Part shown: positions 7,845 through 14,586 of the stretch, one piece after another
Position numbering within the stretch: the first letter of the stretch is position 1
Layout: every line of letters begins with the position of its first letter
Assembly: GCA_910584935.1 (NCBI GenBank)
Contig: CAJUDU010000049.1
Location: 1 to 17,804, forward strand
Reading direction: 5' to 3'
DNA: 17,804 nucleotides
Source of the DNA: an uncultured Butyricicoccus sp.
GTDB taxonomy: Bacteria; Bacillota; Clostridia; Oscillospirales; Butyricicoccaceae
Notes under the pieces: generated by a model
What the model saw: only the letters and a program-made list of their open reading frames with translations
What the model was told of the DNA's origin: nothing
Databases searched by the model: none
Made by a program: the position numbers and the translations under genes

Positions 7845-8476
7845 CAGCGTATGAAATTCATCATGGTGCGCGGATGGGTTTCAGGTGGGTCAATCTTGCC
7901 TTTGGCAGCATCAATCACCTTGACCATCCATGCAATGTTACGCGCTAACTTCTCGATGACTTCTATGCCCTCGATGTCTTGCAGCGCTTCTCCTTTGTTT
8001 GCACCATGTACCGCGTTCCAATAATCTGATGTCACAATGACCATCTCCATGGCATCCATCAGCCCCAGAAGCTGTTGGTATGTTTCCATGCCGCCGGAAC
8101 GGCGCAATGTGCATAACGCCGCACCTACTTTGTGATGGAATTGATTTTCACCACAGCAAGCCGCCAGCATTACTCTGTCCATTACACATTTCATATTGCC
8201 GGCAATGCCGCCATGATATACCGGCGAGGCTAAAATAATCCCATCCGCTTCAATACACTTGTCGATGATTTCATTTACCATATCATCCTTCTGAATACAA
8301 TGAATTGAACCTGTGTCCAAACAATGATAGCACGCTAAACAGGGCTTTACCTGCGCGCCTGGCTGCAATACCTCAAATTCTATCCCTTCTGCCGCAAATA
8401 CTTTGCCCATGCGCTCTAAACATAACGCATTGTTGCCATCTTTGCGCGGACTCCCATTGATTGCTACTACCTTCAT
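7844..8476 (-). CDS. Isf-like iron-sulfur flavoprotein / NADPH-dependent FMN reductase family
   Basis: This is a predicted cytoplasmic flavodoxin-fold redox protein of 210 aa. The FMN-binding loop near the N-terminus reads INGSPRKDGNN (about 6-16). A compact cysteine motif CX2CX2CX7C (C46, C49, C52, C60) followed by KDDM matches the cluster-binding pattern of the iron-sulfur flavoprotein Isf, suggesting a [4Fe-4S] centre near FMN. A later SPVYHGGIAGNMK stretch (about 82-94) is typical of the family. The start is ATG 8476, with GAGGG upstream. It overlaps the end of the YihY-family gene by four bases (ATGA), so translation is probably coupled. Physiological electron donor and acceptor are unknown; such proteins are usually linked to oxidative or redox stress in anaerobes. 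Confidence 0.9.
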   Translation of the reverse strand: MKVVAINGSPRKDGNNALCLERMGKVFAAEGIEFEVLQPGAQVKPCLACYHCLDTGSIHCIQKDDMVNEIIDKCIEADGIILASPVYHGGIAGNMKCVMDRVMLAACCGENQFHHKVGAALCTLRRSGGMETYQQLLGLMDAMEMVIVTSDYWNAVHGANKGEALQDIEGIEVIEKLARNIAWMVKVIDAAKGKIDPPETHPRTMMNFIR

Positions 8477-9327
8477 GATAATCCCTCTGCTTTCTTTTTC
8501 CGTTTTTCCGCACTGCGCAGCAATAAAATTCGGTTGAGTACCGGTCCCATCAGCAGCGTAATGCAAGTCATATATAACCATAACATCAGCACAATAATTG
8601 CGCCCAATGAACCATATAATAACGAATACCTTGCAATATTATCCACATAAAATGAAAAACATACAGATATCAAAATCCAGCTGCAAAATGACAGCGCTGC
8701 CCCCGGCAAAACTTGCCGCCATGAAAGCCGTATATTGGGCAGCAATTTATTTACCAGCAAAATAAACAGGAAGATAATACACATCGCAACCGGCATTGCC
8801 GCGCTTTCCACCACATTTGTTACTACATCTGGCACTGGCAGCCATTTACGGATCATCCGGAACGCTGTGCGCCCAAATACAACAAGCGCTAATGTTCCAA
8901 TAATAGACAGCAAAAAACCACACGTGAAGACAAGCGACAGTACCACTTGATATACCATGCCTTTGCGCTCCCGCACATGATAAATCTCATTGACTTTGTA
9001 CATCAGCGACCGCACCGCCCGCGATAAAAAATAAATCGTCAGCACTGTGCCGATTAACATCGGGCTGATGCGTGGCTGCCATGCCAAATATGTCATATAA
9101 CTGCGGATAATTGACTGCACACTGATTGGCAAAAACCGCGTCACCATCTCAATCTCATCTTTCGATAGGTTCAGCAGTGAAAACCCTGCCGTGATAAACA
9201 TCAAAATCGGACAAAATGAAAACAACAAAAAATAAGATAACTCTGCTGCAGCCTGCGGGATATTCTCTGTGAAATACAAAACAGCTAAATGCCGGAGTAC
9301 CCATAAAATATTCCGTTTTTTCTCCAT
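8473..9327 (-). CDS. YihY/virulence factor BrkB family integral membrane protein
   Basis: This is a 284-aa cytoplasmic-membrane protein with about six hydrophobic segments (roughly 30-52, 88-104, 127-151, 176-195, 206-228, 238-268). It has the family's typical features: an AAELSYF stretch in the first segment, an amphipathic region after it, and a late YGSLGAIIVLMLWLY segment. The basic tail (SAEKRKKK) is probably cytoplasmic. The old 'ribonuclease BN' label for this family is a misnomer, and its role is not established. The start is ATG 9327, with GAGGGG a few bases upstream. It is the first gene of a two-gene leftward unit with the flavoprotein and is divergent from the SLOG gene. I could not see a convincing promoter of its own. 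Confidence 0.9.
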   Translation of the reverse strand: MEKKRNILWVLRHLAVLYFTENIPQAAAELSYFLLFSFCPILMFITAGFSLLNLSKDEIEMVTRFLPISVQSIIRSYMTYLAWQPRISPMLIGTVLTIYFLSRAVRSLMYKVNEIYHVRERKGMVYQVVLSLVFTCGFLLSIIGTLALVVFGRTAFRMIRKWLPVPDVVTNVVESAAMPVAMCIIFLFILLVNKLLPNIRLSWRQVLPGAALSFCSWILISVCFSFYVDNIARYSLLYGSLGAIIVLMLWLYMTCITLLMGPVLNRILLLRSAEKRKKKAEGLS

Positions 9328-9427
9328 GCTTGCCCCTCTTTCTGCTTTATCCTATCAGTTTTTCCTGTTTTCACCGTATCATGCCGGATACCCCTAAAAT
9401 TTTTTCGTTATCTGTGCAAAATTCCTC

Positions 9428-9456
9428 TTGATTTTTCGAACGGGTGTTGTTATACT
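9428..9456 (+). promoter_or_regulatory. promoter of the SLOG-family gene
   Basis: TTGATT (9428-9433), a 17-nt spacer and TATACT (9451-9456) make a good sigma-A-type promoter with a start point near 9463. The leader is about 23 nt. A LexA-like box fills most of the spacer and a second covers the start point (separate entries). Confidence 0.75.
9437..9450. promoter_or_regulatory. LexA (DinR)-like box 1, between -35 and -10
   Basis: CGAACGGGTGTTGT compares with the Gram-positive SOS box CGAAC-N4-GTTCG. The left half-site is perfect and the right half-site keeps GTT. Its place between -35 and -10 would block RNA polymerase. Confidence 0.45.
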
Positions 9457-9461
9457 GATAT

Positions 9462-9475
9462 CGAACGCAAATTCG
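9462..9475. promoter_or_regulatory. LexA (DinR)-like box 2, over the transcription start
   Basis: CGAACGCAAATTCG has a perfect left half-site and ATTCG in place of GTTCG on the right. It begins 25 bp after box 1 starts and sits at the predicted start point. Two such sites in one promoter make chance less likely. Confidence 0.45.
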
Positions 9476-9485
9476 AGGTGATCTT

Positions 9486-9977
9486 ATGTTCGATAAATCG
9501 GAAGCCTGCTGTTTTTCCGGGTATCGCCCGGAAAAATTTAACCTGCCGCAAGACCATACCGCCGCTATGCTTGCGCCCGAACTTGAAACCGCTGTGCGCC
9601 ATGCTGTGCAAGACGGTTATCGCTTATTTGTCACCGGCATGAGCCGTGGTTTTGATTTATGGGCAGCACAAACCGTATTGCGGCTGCGACAGGAAATGCC
9701 TGTCAAGCTGCTTTGTGCCATCCCTTTTGACCGGCAGTCTCAAGGCTGGGAACCTGAATGGCAAACTCTTTATCATGAAATCCTTTTGAACGCGGATTTT
9801 GTCCAGTCTTTATCCCATGAATATACCCCAGACTGCTTTTTTATCCGCAACCGCTTTATGATAGAAGGATGCAGCCGCTTAATCTGCTGGTATGACGGCT
9901 GCCCTGGCGGTACCCGCTTTACCGTACAGTGCGCCAAGCGGCGCGGGCTGGAACTGGTCAACTTGGCTGACCGGTAG
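9486..9977 (+). CDS. YpsA-like SLOG family protein (DUF1273)
   Basis: This 163-aa soluble protein has the single-domain SLOG Rossmann-like fold related to DprA and lysine-decarboxylase-like proteins. These folds are proposed to bind nucleotide-derived ligands. Visible motifs are FSGYRPEKF (10-18), VTGMSRGFDLWAA (49-61; the glycine-rich ligand loop) and, near the C-terminus, RNRFMI and YDGCPGGTR, all standard for the YpsA/DUF1273 group. The ribosome binding site GAGGTGAT (9475-9482) fixes ATG 9486. It stands alone, divergent from the YihY gene, and ends in a terminator hairpin. Two LexA-like boxes suggest induction by DNA damage; that is inference. The precise function is unknown. Confidence 0.9.
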   Translation: MFDKSEACCFSGYRPEKFNLPQDHTAAMLAPELETAVRHAVQDGYRLFVTGMSRGFDLWAAQTVLRLRQEMPVKLLCAIPFDRQSQGWEPEWQTLYHEILLNADFVQSLSHEYTPDCFFIRNRFMIEGCSRLICWYDGCPGGTRFTVQCAKRRGLELVNLADR

Positions 9978-10003
9978 CTCTGCCTGTTCCATACGGGCTG
10001 AAA

Positions 10004-10029
10004 ACGGCACAGTTTTGCTCCTGTGCCGT
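10004..10029. terminator. terminator hairpin between convergent genes
   Basis: ACGGCACAG (10004-10012) and CTGTGCCGT (10021-10029) form a perfect 9-bp stem with an 8-nt loop. It is followed by CTTA rightward and by TTTTC leftward. It lies between the convergent SLOG and PilZ genes and probably serves both, more convincingly the leftward one. Confidence 0.7.
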
Positions 10030-10049
10030 CTTATGTATCCAAACCGGTT

Positions 10050-10694
10050 TCACCAACGCGATTGCCGTACCTGCCGTTCGCGCCGGAAAATAAAACTGCG
10101 AAGCTCGGCTTCTGCATAGCCTTTTAACCCATTAAACTCACAGCCATGTCCATATATCGTTTTCTTATGTTCCTCAATCACATCCTGCCGCAAAATCTTG
10201 ATGGTCAGCCACAATGGTTTTCTTGCCTCAAGGAACTGGAATTTCATAAGCGCGCCAACTGGCAGGGCATAATCACAAACAAAATAAATCCCCCCTGCAC
10301 TAATATTCCGGGTGACAGCTGGGATTTTGGACGCTGGCGGGCGTTCAGCGCCGGGTGGGATGAGCACACTGCTTAATTCTAAATTCATTTCCAAAGGCAG
10401 TTTTAAATCCTGCCGCCGCTGGTCAACCTCTAAAATCTCCAAAACATCACACTGCACCGATTGCCGTTCATCAGAAACATACATCGGCGCGAATAACCTG
10501 CATTGGCTGCGAATTAGCCCGGAAACTGAATCGAAAAATACAACAATAAATGTTTCAAACTGTTGGCAGTCAAAATCTCGGGGAACCATAAGCAGGATAT
10601 TGTCTGAGGGGTCAAAAAATACTGACGCTTCACAGAGCGGCTGCCCTGCCGGCGTGAGGACTTCTGCCTTTTGGCAGTTGGTTGATATTTCCAC
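10050..10694 (-). CDS. PilZ domain protein (YcgR/YpfA-like, possible c-di-GMP receptor)
   Basis: This is a predicted 214-aa cytoplasmic protein with an N-terminal flagellar-brake-like beta domain (about 1-88) and a C-terminal PilZ domain (about 90-205). The PilZ signature is visible as RRQDLK (93-98) followed by NISAGG (130-135, the D/NxSxxG motif). In known binders the first motif reads RxxxR. Here the second Arg is Lys, so binding may be altered. I place the start at GTG 10694 because GGAGG (10703-10707) precedes it by 8 nt. A GTG at 10748 would add 18 residues but lies at the predicted transcription start. The downstream output is unknown; relatives act on flagella or exopolysaccharide. 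No other motility gene is in view. Confidence 0.85.
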   Translation of the reverse strand: MEISTNCQKAEVLTPAGQPLCEASVFFDPSDNILLMVPRDFDCQQFETFIVVFFDSVSGLIRSQCRLFAPMYVSDERQSVQCDVLEILEVDQRRQDLKLPLEMNLELSSVLIPPGAERPPASKIPAVTRNISAGGIYFVCDYALPVGALMKFQFLEARKPLWLTIKILRQDVIEEHKKTIYGHGCEFNGLKGYAEAELRSFIFRRERQVRQSRW

Positions 10695-10753
10695 CTTGGA
10701 TTCCTCCCAAATTGTGCCCCACCCAATGGGACATCTGATAATTTCCACTTATC

Positions 10754-10782
10754 ATTATATAGAAAAACGCCCATTCAGGCAA
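10754..10782 (-). promoter_or_regulatory. promoter of the PilZ gene
   Basis: On the minus strand, TTGCCT (10777-10782), a 17-nt spacer and a perfect TATAAT (10754-10759) are seen. The start point would be near 10747, giving a leader of about 50 nt to the GTG at 10694. This supports that start over the longer reading frame. Confidence 0.7.
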
Positions 10783-10971
10783 TAGGCAAAATAAAAATCC
10801 CATCATAATCACTTTTTATTTCCCTTAAATAAATGAATCATCGCCGTTCAACAAAGAATCACAAATAATTGTTTTCATGTACTGTTTGCGGATTTGGGAT
10901 TGCAATGCCAAAGTATAGAATAGAAAACAAACATATTATTTGCAGATATGACAAGTTCCTCTGCTATCTTT
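10783..10971. other. AT-rich intergenic DNA, no gene seen
   Basis: This stretch lies between the PilZ promoter and the direct-repeat promoter. I see no credible reading frame with a ribosome binding site, no strong hairpin and no repeat with a clear role. It may contain further upstream activator contacts for the promoter at 10972-11024. Confidence 0.4.
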
Positions 10972-11024
10972 GATGACTTTCGATGCAATCCTGATGCAAC
11001 ATAGATACAACTTTCAGTTATACT
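10972..11024 (+). promoter_or_regulatory. second activator-type promoter with 11-bp-phased heptamer repeats
   Basis: Heptamers GATGCAA (10982), GATGCAA (10993) and GATACAA (11004) are spaced exactly 11 bp apart. A weaker GATGACT at 10972 is 10 bp further up. The last heptamer ends 8 bp before TATACT (11019-11024), the same distance as at 6425-6445. Over the last 32 bases the two promoters match at 25 positions. There is no -35 consensus. It would drive the secreted protein gene at 11334 from a start near 11031. Confidence 0.7.
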
Positions 11025-11333
11025 TTATATAGGTCAAGAAAATGGCGTATATACTAAAATGATTAAAGTTCATTATTGTGCGGAAATATCATGAAATAGA
11101 ACACAAGTCTTGTGTTATGTTTGCATTTGCTGTTTTATTGCTGCGTTTATAATGGGATGGGAAAATCCTTTCCTTATAACCAATTGTTAATGCAATGCCT
11201 GCGAATTTGGAGATTGCAATACTCCCACAAAAAACAAAAATCAAACATCTATGGGCAAATTTCATATCACATTGACAATGCCATGGATTCATGAGAAAAT
11301 TATTTTAACAGCCACAAAGGAGGTTCTATACCA
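11025..11333 (+). other. long 5' leader of the secreted protein gene
   Basis: If transcription starts near 11031 the untranslated leader is about 300 nt, far longer than others here. It contains a 17-nt palindrome (AACACAAG-T-CTTGTGTT, 11100-11116). A TATAAT at 11148-11153 has only a weak -35 (TTTGCT, 16-nt spacing) and might be a second promoter. The ribosome binding site AAGGAGG lies just before ATG 11334. I do not recognise a known riboswitch, and no credible small gene is seen. Confidence 0.4.
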
Positions 11334-12464
11334 ATGAAATGGATGAAAAAAGCAACCTGTACCCTGCTTGCAGGGCTATGTCTGATTCCTGCCGCCAGCG
11401 CTGCTGGAACAGGCAATTTATCAGCAGAAGGGGCAAAAGCCTATCTGGATATCCTGGACGCGGCACAAGATCCACTTGGTATCGCGTGGATGACTCAGGA
11501 ACAGGGCATTTTAACTGATTTGTACAGCGGACTTGCCGCGGCGCGGCTGATCGATTTTGATGGCGATGGCATACCAGAACTTTATTTATGCGCCTCTGAT
11601 AATCCAGATATGCCGCTGAAACAACATGTTTACACGTGGGATGGTGCTAAAATCATTGATTTGCAGGCGCCGGAATCTGTCAGCAATTTTGCAAACGATT
11701 TGTCCCCGGAATATCTTATTTATGAAGACACGCAAAAAGCCTACCTTGTCGATGGGCATGAAGTGATGAATGGCGGCGTGGTTACTTATTACTCCAAAAA
11801 AGGCGACAAGCTGCAAGCTGCGCTGCAATATACCGATGCGGAAGCCGAAAATCCGGACGGCACATGGGTCGCCCATGCCTGCACGCTGGATGGGAAACCT
11901 GTTTCTTATGAAGAATTGAGCCAAACGCTTCAGGCTTTTACTGCTGGAATGGAAACCTATGAACAAAGTTTTTGGTGGACTGTTGGCGAATACAACAATC
12001 CTGAACCTGTTATCCTGGAAACCATCCGTCAGCTAAAAGAAGTGGCACAGCCTACCGCGACTGTTTCCACTGCAAAAGTAACGCTGGATGGCAAACCGGT
12101 AAAGCTGGATGCCTATACGATCGCCGGGAATAATTATTTCAAACTGCGTGATCTCGCCGCCGCGCTGAATGGTACATCAAAACAATTTGATGTGGCTTGG
12201 AACAGCACCCAGAACCGGATTGACTTAACCAGCGGCTTAAGTTACAGCGGCACACAACCGATTGCTTCCCTGCTTACAAACCAGCCTGCCATGCCAGCCA
12301 GCGCGGCGGTTTGGCTGGATGGTAAAGCTTTATCCCTGAAAGCCTATACCATTGCAGACTATACCTATTTTAAACTGCGCGACCTTGGCCAAGCGATGGA
12401 TTTTGCTGTCGGCTGGGAAAACGGCACAGTTATCCTGGATACTGCAAAACCATACAGCGAATGA
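11334..12464 (+). CDS. secreted protein with EF-hand-like loop and two copper-amine-oxidase-N-like (stalk) repeats
   Basis: This 376-aa protein has a Sec signal peptide (basic MKWMKK, hydrophobic core, ASA cleavage near residue 23). The central part (about 28-235) is not recognised, except for DFDGDGIPE (74-82), a calcium-loop pattern like those in dockerins and EF-hands. The C-terminus has two related repeats (about 242-300 and 322-372). Each has LDGK, then AYTIA-x3-YFKLRDL, then a VxW(N/E) strand. This is the pattern of PF07833, copper amine oxidase N-terminal-like or 'stalk' domains, which are common in clostridial surface proteins and are not catalytic. AAGGAGG sets the start. It has the same promoter type as the lipoprotein at 6559. 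A role at the cell surface is inferred; no enzymatic function is seen. Confidence 0.88.
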   Translation: MKWMKKATCTLLAGLCLIPAASAAGTGNLSAEGAKAYLDILDAAQDPLGIAWMTQEQGILTDLYSGLAAARLIDFDGDGIPELYLCASDNPDMPLKQHVYTWDGAKIIDLQAPESVSNFANDLSPEYLIYEDTQKAYLVDGHEVMNGGVVTYYSKKGDKLQAALQYTDAEAENPDGTWVAHACTLDGKPVSYEELSQTLQAFTAGMETYEQSFWWTVGEYNNPEPVILETIRQLKEVAQPTATVSTAKVTLDGKPVKLDAYTIAGNNYFKLRDLAAALNGTSKQFDVAWNSTQNRIDLTSGLSYSGTQPIASLLTNQPAMPASAAVWLDGKALSLKAYTIADYTYFKLRDLGQAMDFAVGWENGTVILDTAKPYSE

Positions 12465-12507
12465 TCTGAAAAAAAGGTGGCAAGCCCTTTCAAATGAGGC
12501 TATAATA

Positions 12508-12550
12508 AAAGGCGGCATCCGCGGGTTCACTGCGGAAGCCGCCTTTCTTA
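12508..12550 (+). terminator. terminator hairpin after the stalk-domain protein gene
   Basis: AAAGGCGGC (12508-12516) pairs with GCCGCCTTT (12538-12546), and inside it CCGC pairs with GCGG across a 9-nt loop. The following bases are CTTA, so the T-run is short (TTTCTT). It separates the gene from the phosphatase-transporter pair. A TATAAT at 12501-12506 just before it has no proper -35. Confidence 0.65.
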
Positions 12551-12579
12551 AAAAATTTTGACTGCGAGGGGAATCCAAA

Positions 12580-13347
12580 ATGTTTGAAACCATAAAATCC
12601 ATTGCAAGGCAAGCTGGGGTAATCGTTTTATCCGCGGATGCGCCAGGCGTCCACGAAAAAGACAGCCGCCGCAATCTGGTCACACAATATGATATCCAGG
12701 TTCAGGAATTTATCCGCCGCCAATTGTTGGCTGCTTATCCGGCGTCCCACTTCATTGGTGAGGAAAATAATGCGCAGGATGACGCCCTGCATGGGTTGGC
12801 ATTTATTGTAGACCCAATTGATGGCACGGCAAATTTTGTGCGGAGTTATCGGGCTTCTGCCATTTGCATTGCCGCCGTGCAAGACGGCGTTCCTACCTGT
12901 GGCGTTGTCTATGACCCTTATACAAACAGCTTATTCTCCGCCCAAAAAGGCCATGGCGCTTGGCTCAATGGGCTGCCCATCCATGTCAGTGATATGCCGC
13001 TTGCGGAAAGCATTGTCTGCCTCGGCACAGCGTCTTACTATGCCGATACATTTGACCATACCTTCCGGCTGGCACGCGCACTGTTTGACGCGGCGATGGA
13101 TTTGCGCCGCTCTGGTTCCGCTGCGCTGGATCTGTGTTATGTCGCCTGTGGGCGGGCAGACTTGATGTTTGAAGCCCGTTTATGCCCTTGGGATCATGCC
13201 GCAGCCGGGCTAATTGTTGCCGAAGCAGGTGGACGTATCAGCCAGTTTTCGGGTGCGCCTGCCTCGCTGACCGAAAAATGCTCTATCATTGCGGCAAATC
13301 CGCACGCATGGCAGGAATTCTTTGACCGGGGTTTTAATGTGCTATGA
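12580..13347 (+). CDS. inositol monophosphatase family protein (SuhB-like)
   Basis: This is a cytoplasmic, Mg-dependent, Li-sensitive-type sugar or polyol phosphate phosphatase of 255 aa, the usual family length. All metal-binding motifs are present: GEEN with E61, DPIDGTANF with D78 and D81, and WDHAAAG with D205. The true substrate could be myo-inositol phosphate, 3'-phosphoadenosine 5'-phosphate or another phosphate ester; sequence alone does not decide. GAGGGG (12566-12571) precedes ATG 12580. Its stop overlaps the start of the EamA transporter gene (ATGA), so the two are probably translated together. The only possible promoter is a TATAAT at 12501-12506, which is weak. Confidence 0.93.
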   Translation: MFETIKSIARQAGVIVLSADAPGVHEKDSRRNLVTQYDIQVQEFIRRQLLAAYPASHFIGEENNAQDDALHGLAFIVDPIDGTANFVRSYRASAICIAAVQDGVPTCGVVYDPYTNSLFSAQKGHGAWLNGLPIHVSDMPLAESIVCLGTASYYADTFDHTFRLARALFDAAMDLRRSGSAALDLCYVACGRADLMFEARLCPWDHAAAGLIVAEAGGRISQFSGAPASLTEKCSIIAANPHAWQEFFDRGFNVL

Positions 13348-14243
13348 AAAAATCTGTTTTCCTGCCTGCGGTGCTTTGCACCGCCTTATGGGGCAGCGCT
13401 ATCCCAGTGGTGAAACGCGGCTATGAAATTTTCTGCATTGCCGGGGACGATACCGCCGCACGGCTATTTTTCGCTGGGATGCGGTTTACCATTGCGGGGC
13501 TGCTTGTGTTGCTGATTGTGCTCATCCGGCGTGAAACGCCGTTTTTCCCCAAGCGGGATGCCCTGCCGGGTATTTTATCCTTATGCGCGGTGCAAACGGT
13601 GATGCAATACGTGTTTTATTACCTTGGGCTGGGTAATACGACCGGTGTACGCGGTTCGGTTTTAAGTGCAACTTCCACGTTCTTTGCGGTTATTGCTGCC
13701 CATTTTGCTTTTGCCGATGACCGTTTGACCCTGCGGAAAAGCATTGGCTGTATGATCGGTTTTGCTGGTGTCATTGTGATTTTATCCAGCGCTGGGTTTG
13801 GCGGGCAGCCCATCACCCTGATAGGGGAGGGCTTTATGCTGCTCAGCGCAGTCGGACAGGGGTTCGGCGCTGGCATCAGCCGCCGCATTACGCCTGGGCG
13901 CGACCCTATAGCCATCACGGGTTGGCAACTCAGCATTGGCGGACTTATTCTGCTGCTGATTGGGCTTGCCGGCGGCGGCGCAGGCGGGATTACCATCACA
14001 TTGCCTGGCATACTGGTGCTTGGGTATTTATCCCTGCTCAGCGCGGCTGCGTTCACCATTTGGACAATGCTGCTCAAAGAACATCCTGTGGGCAAAGTCA
14101 CTGTTTATATGTTCCTGATCCCTGTGTTCGGCTCTTTGCTCAGCGCTGCAATTTTGCAGGAAAATGTATTCACATTTCGTAATTTATGCGCTCTTGTTTT
14201 GGTCTGTGCCGGTATCTTTACCGTCAACCACAGCAAGACATAA
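13344..14243 (+). CDS. EamA/DMT superfamily transporter
   Basis: This 299-aa membrane protein has about ten hydrophobic segments arranged as two EamA repeats (about 7-148 and 158-294). The N-terminal LWGSAIPVVK stretch matches the family's 'WG...' motif in helix 1. Relatives export or import small metabolites such as amino acids or nucleotides, and the substrate cannot be read from sequence. The start ATG overlaps the phosphatase stop by four bases. The pairing may reflect uptake or release of a metabolite related to the phosphatase product, which is speculative. A terminator hairpin follows at 14292-14320. Confidence 0.92.
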   Translation: MKKSVFLPAVLCTALWGSAIPVVKRGYEIFCIAGDDTAARLFFAGMRFTIAGLLVLLIVLIRRETPFFPKRDALPGILSLCAVQTVMQYVFYYLGLGNTTGVRGSVLSATSTFFAVIAAHFAFADDRLTLRKSIGCMIGFAGVIVILSSAGFGGQPITLIGEGFMLLSAVGQGFGAGISRRITPGRDPIAITGWQLSIGGLILLLIGLAGGGAGGITITLPGILVLGYLSLLSAAAFTIWTMLLKEHPVGKVTVYMFLIPVFGSLLSAAILQENVFTFRNLCALVLVCAGIFTVNHSKT

Positions 14244-14291
14244 AACTGGTTATCACGCCAAAAATACATAGCTTTATGAAAATATGCGGCG

Positions 14292-14320
14292 GCAGCCTCC
14301 GGTAAAAACTCGGAGGCTGC
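14292..14320 (+). terminator. terminator hairpin after the transporter gene
   Basis: GCAGCCTCCG (14292-14301) and CGGAGGCTGC (14311-14320) form a perfect 10-bp stem with a 9-nt loop, followed by TTGTAT. The T-run is poor, but the place just after the operon fits a terminator. Confidence 0.7.
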
Positions 14321-14502
14321 TTGTATAAACCGATATTTTCTGGCTATATTAAAGAATGGAAATTATAAACAGCCTGGGCAGGGTGCAAGAAAACGGCCCC
14401 GATTCATCCGGCAATTTTGCAGGAATGCACAAAGCAGCTTGCGAAAAAACCATGACATACCATGTTCCCCTTGTGGAAGTATACGAAAAACCGTCTGCCC
14501 TC
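14321..14502 (+). other. intergenic DNA with an open frame but no start signals
   Basis: The reading frame of the 191-aa gene extends back to an ATG at 14356. No ribosome binding site precedes that ATG, and a better promoter lies inside the extension at 14503-14531. A weak promoter-like pair, TTGTAT (14321-14326) and TATATT (14345-14350) with an 18-nt spacer, would start transcription almost on that ATG. I treat the stretch as untranslated. Confidence 0.45.
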
Positions 14503-14531
14503 TTGCAGCCGCCCAGCATATGTTGTAGAAT
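14503..14531 (+). promoter_or_regulatory. promoter of the 191-aa gene
   Basis: TTGCAG (14503-14508), a 17-nt spacer and TAGAAT (14526-14531) form a good promoter. The start point near 14538 gives a leader of about 50 nt and supports ATG 14587 as the true start. Confidence 0.7.
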
Positions 14532-14586
14532 AGCAGCAACGCCAAACCAACGAATTTATGGAAACAAAAGAAGGTGTTTTTTTCAA

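Noticed and set aside
7689..8024. Rightward ORF of 111 codons
   Set aside because: It runs through the hairpin block and antisense to the flavoprotein gene, with no ribosome binding site.
11112..11294. 60-codon ORF in the long leader
   Set aside because: No ribosome binding site, and the composition (Cys- and Leu-rich start, basic rest) looks like chance translation of AT-rich DNA.
12501..12506. TATAAT as promoter for the phosphatase gene
   Set aside because: The matching -35 position reads TGGCAA and the box abuts the terminator stem; too weak to call.
14356..14586. N-terminal extension of the 191-aa protein (77 more residues)
   Set aside because: No ribosome binding site at 14356, a good promoter lies inside the extension, and the extra residues are of odd composition with no recognisable motif.
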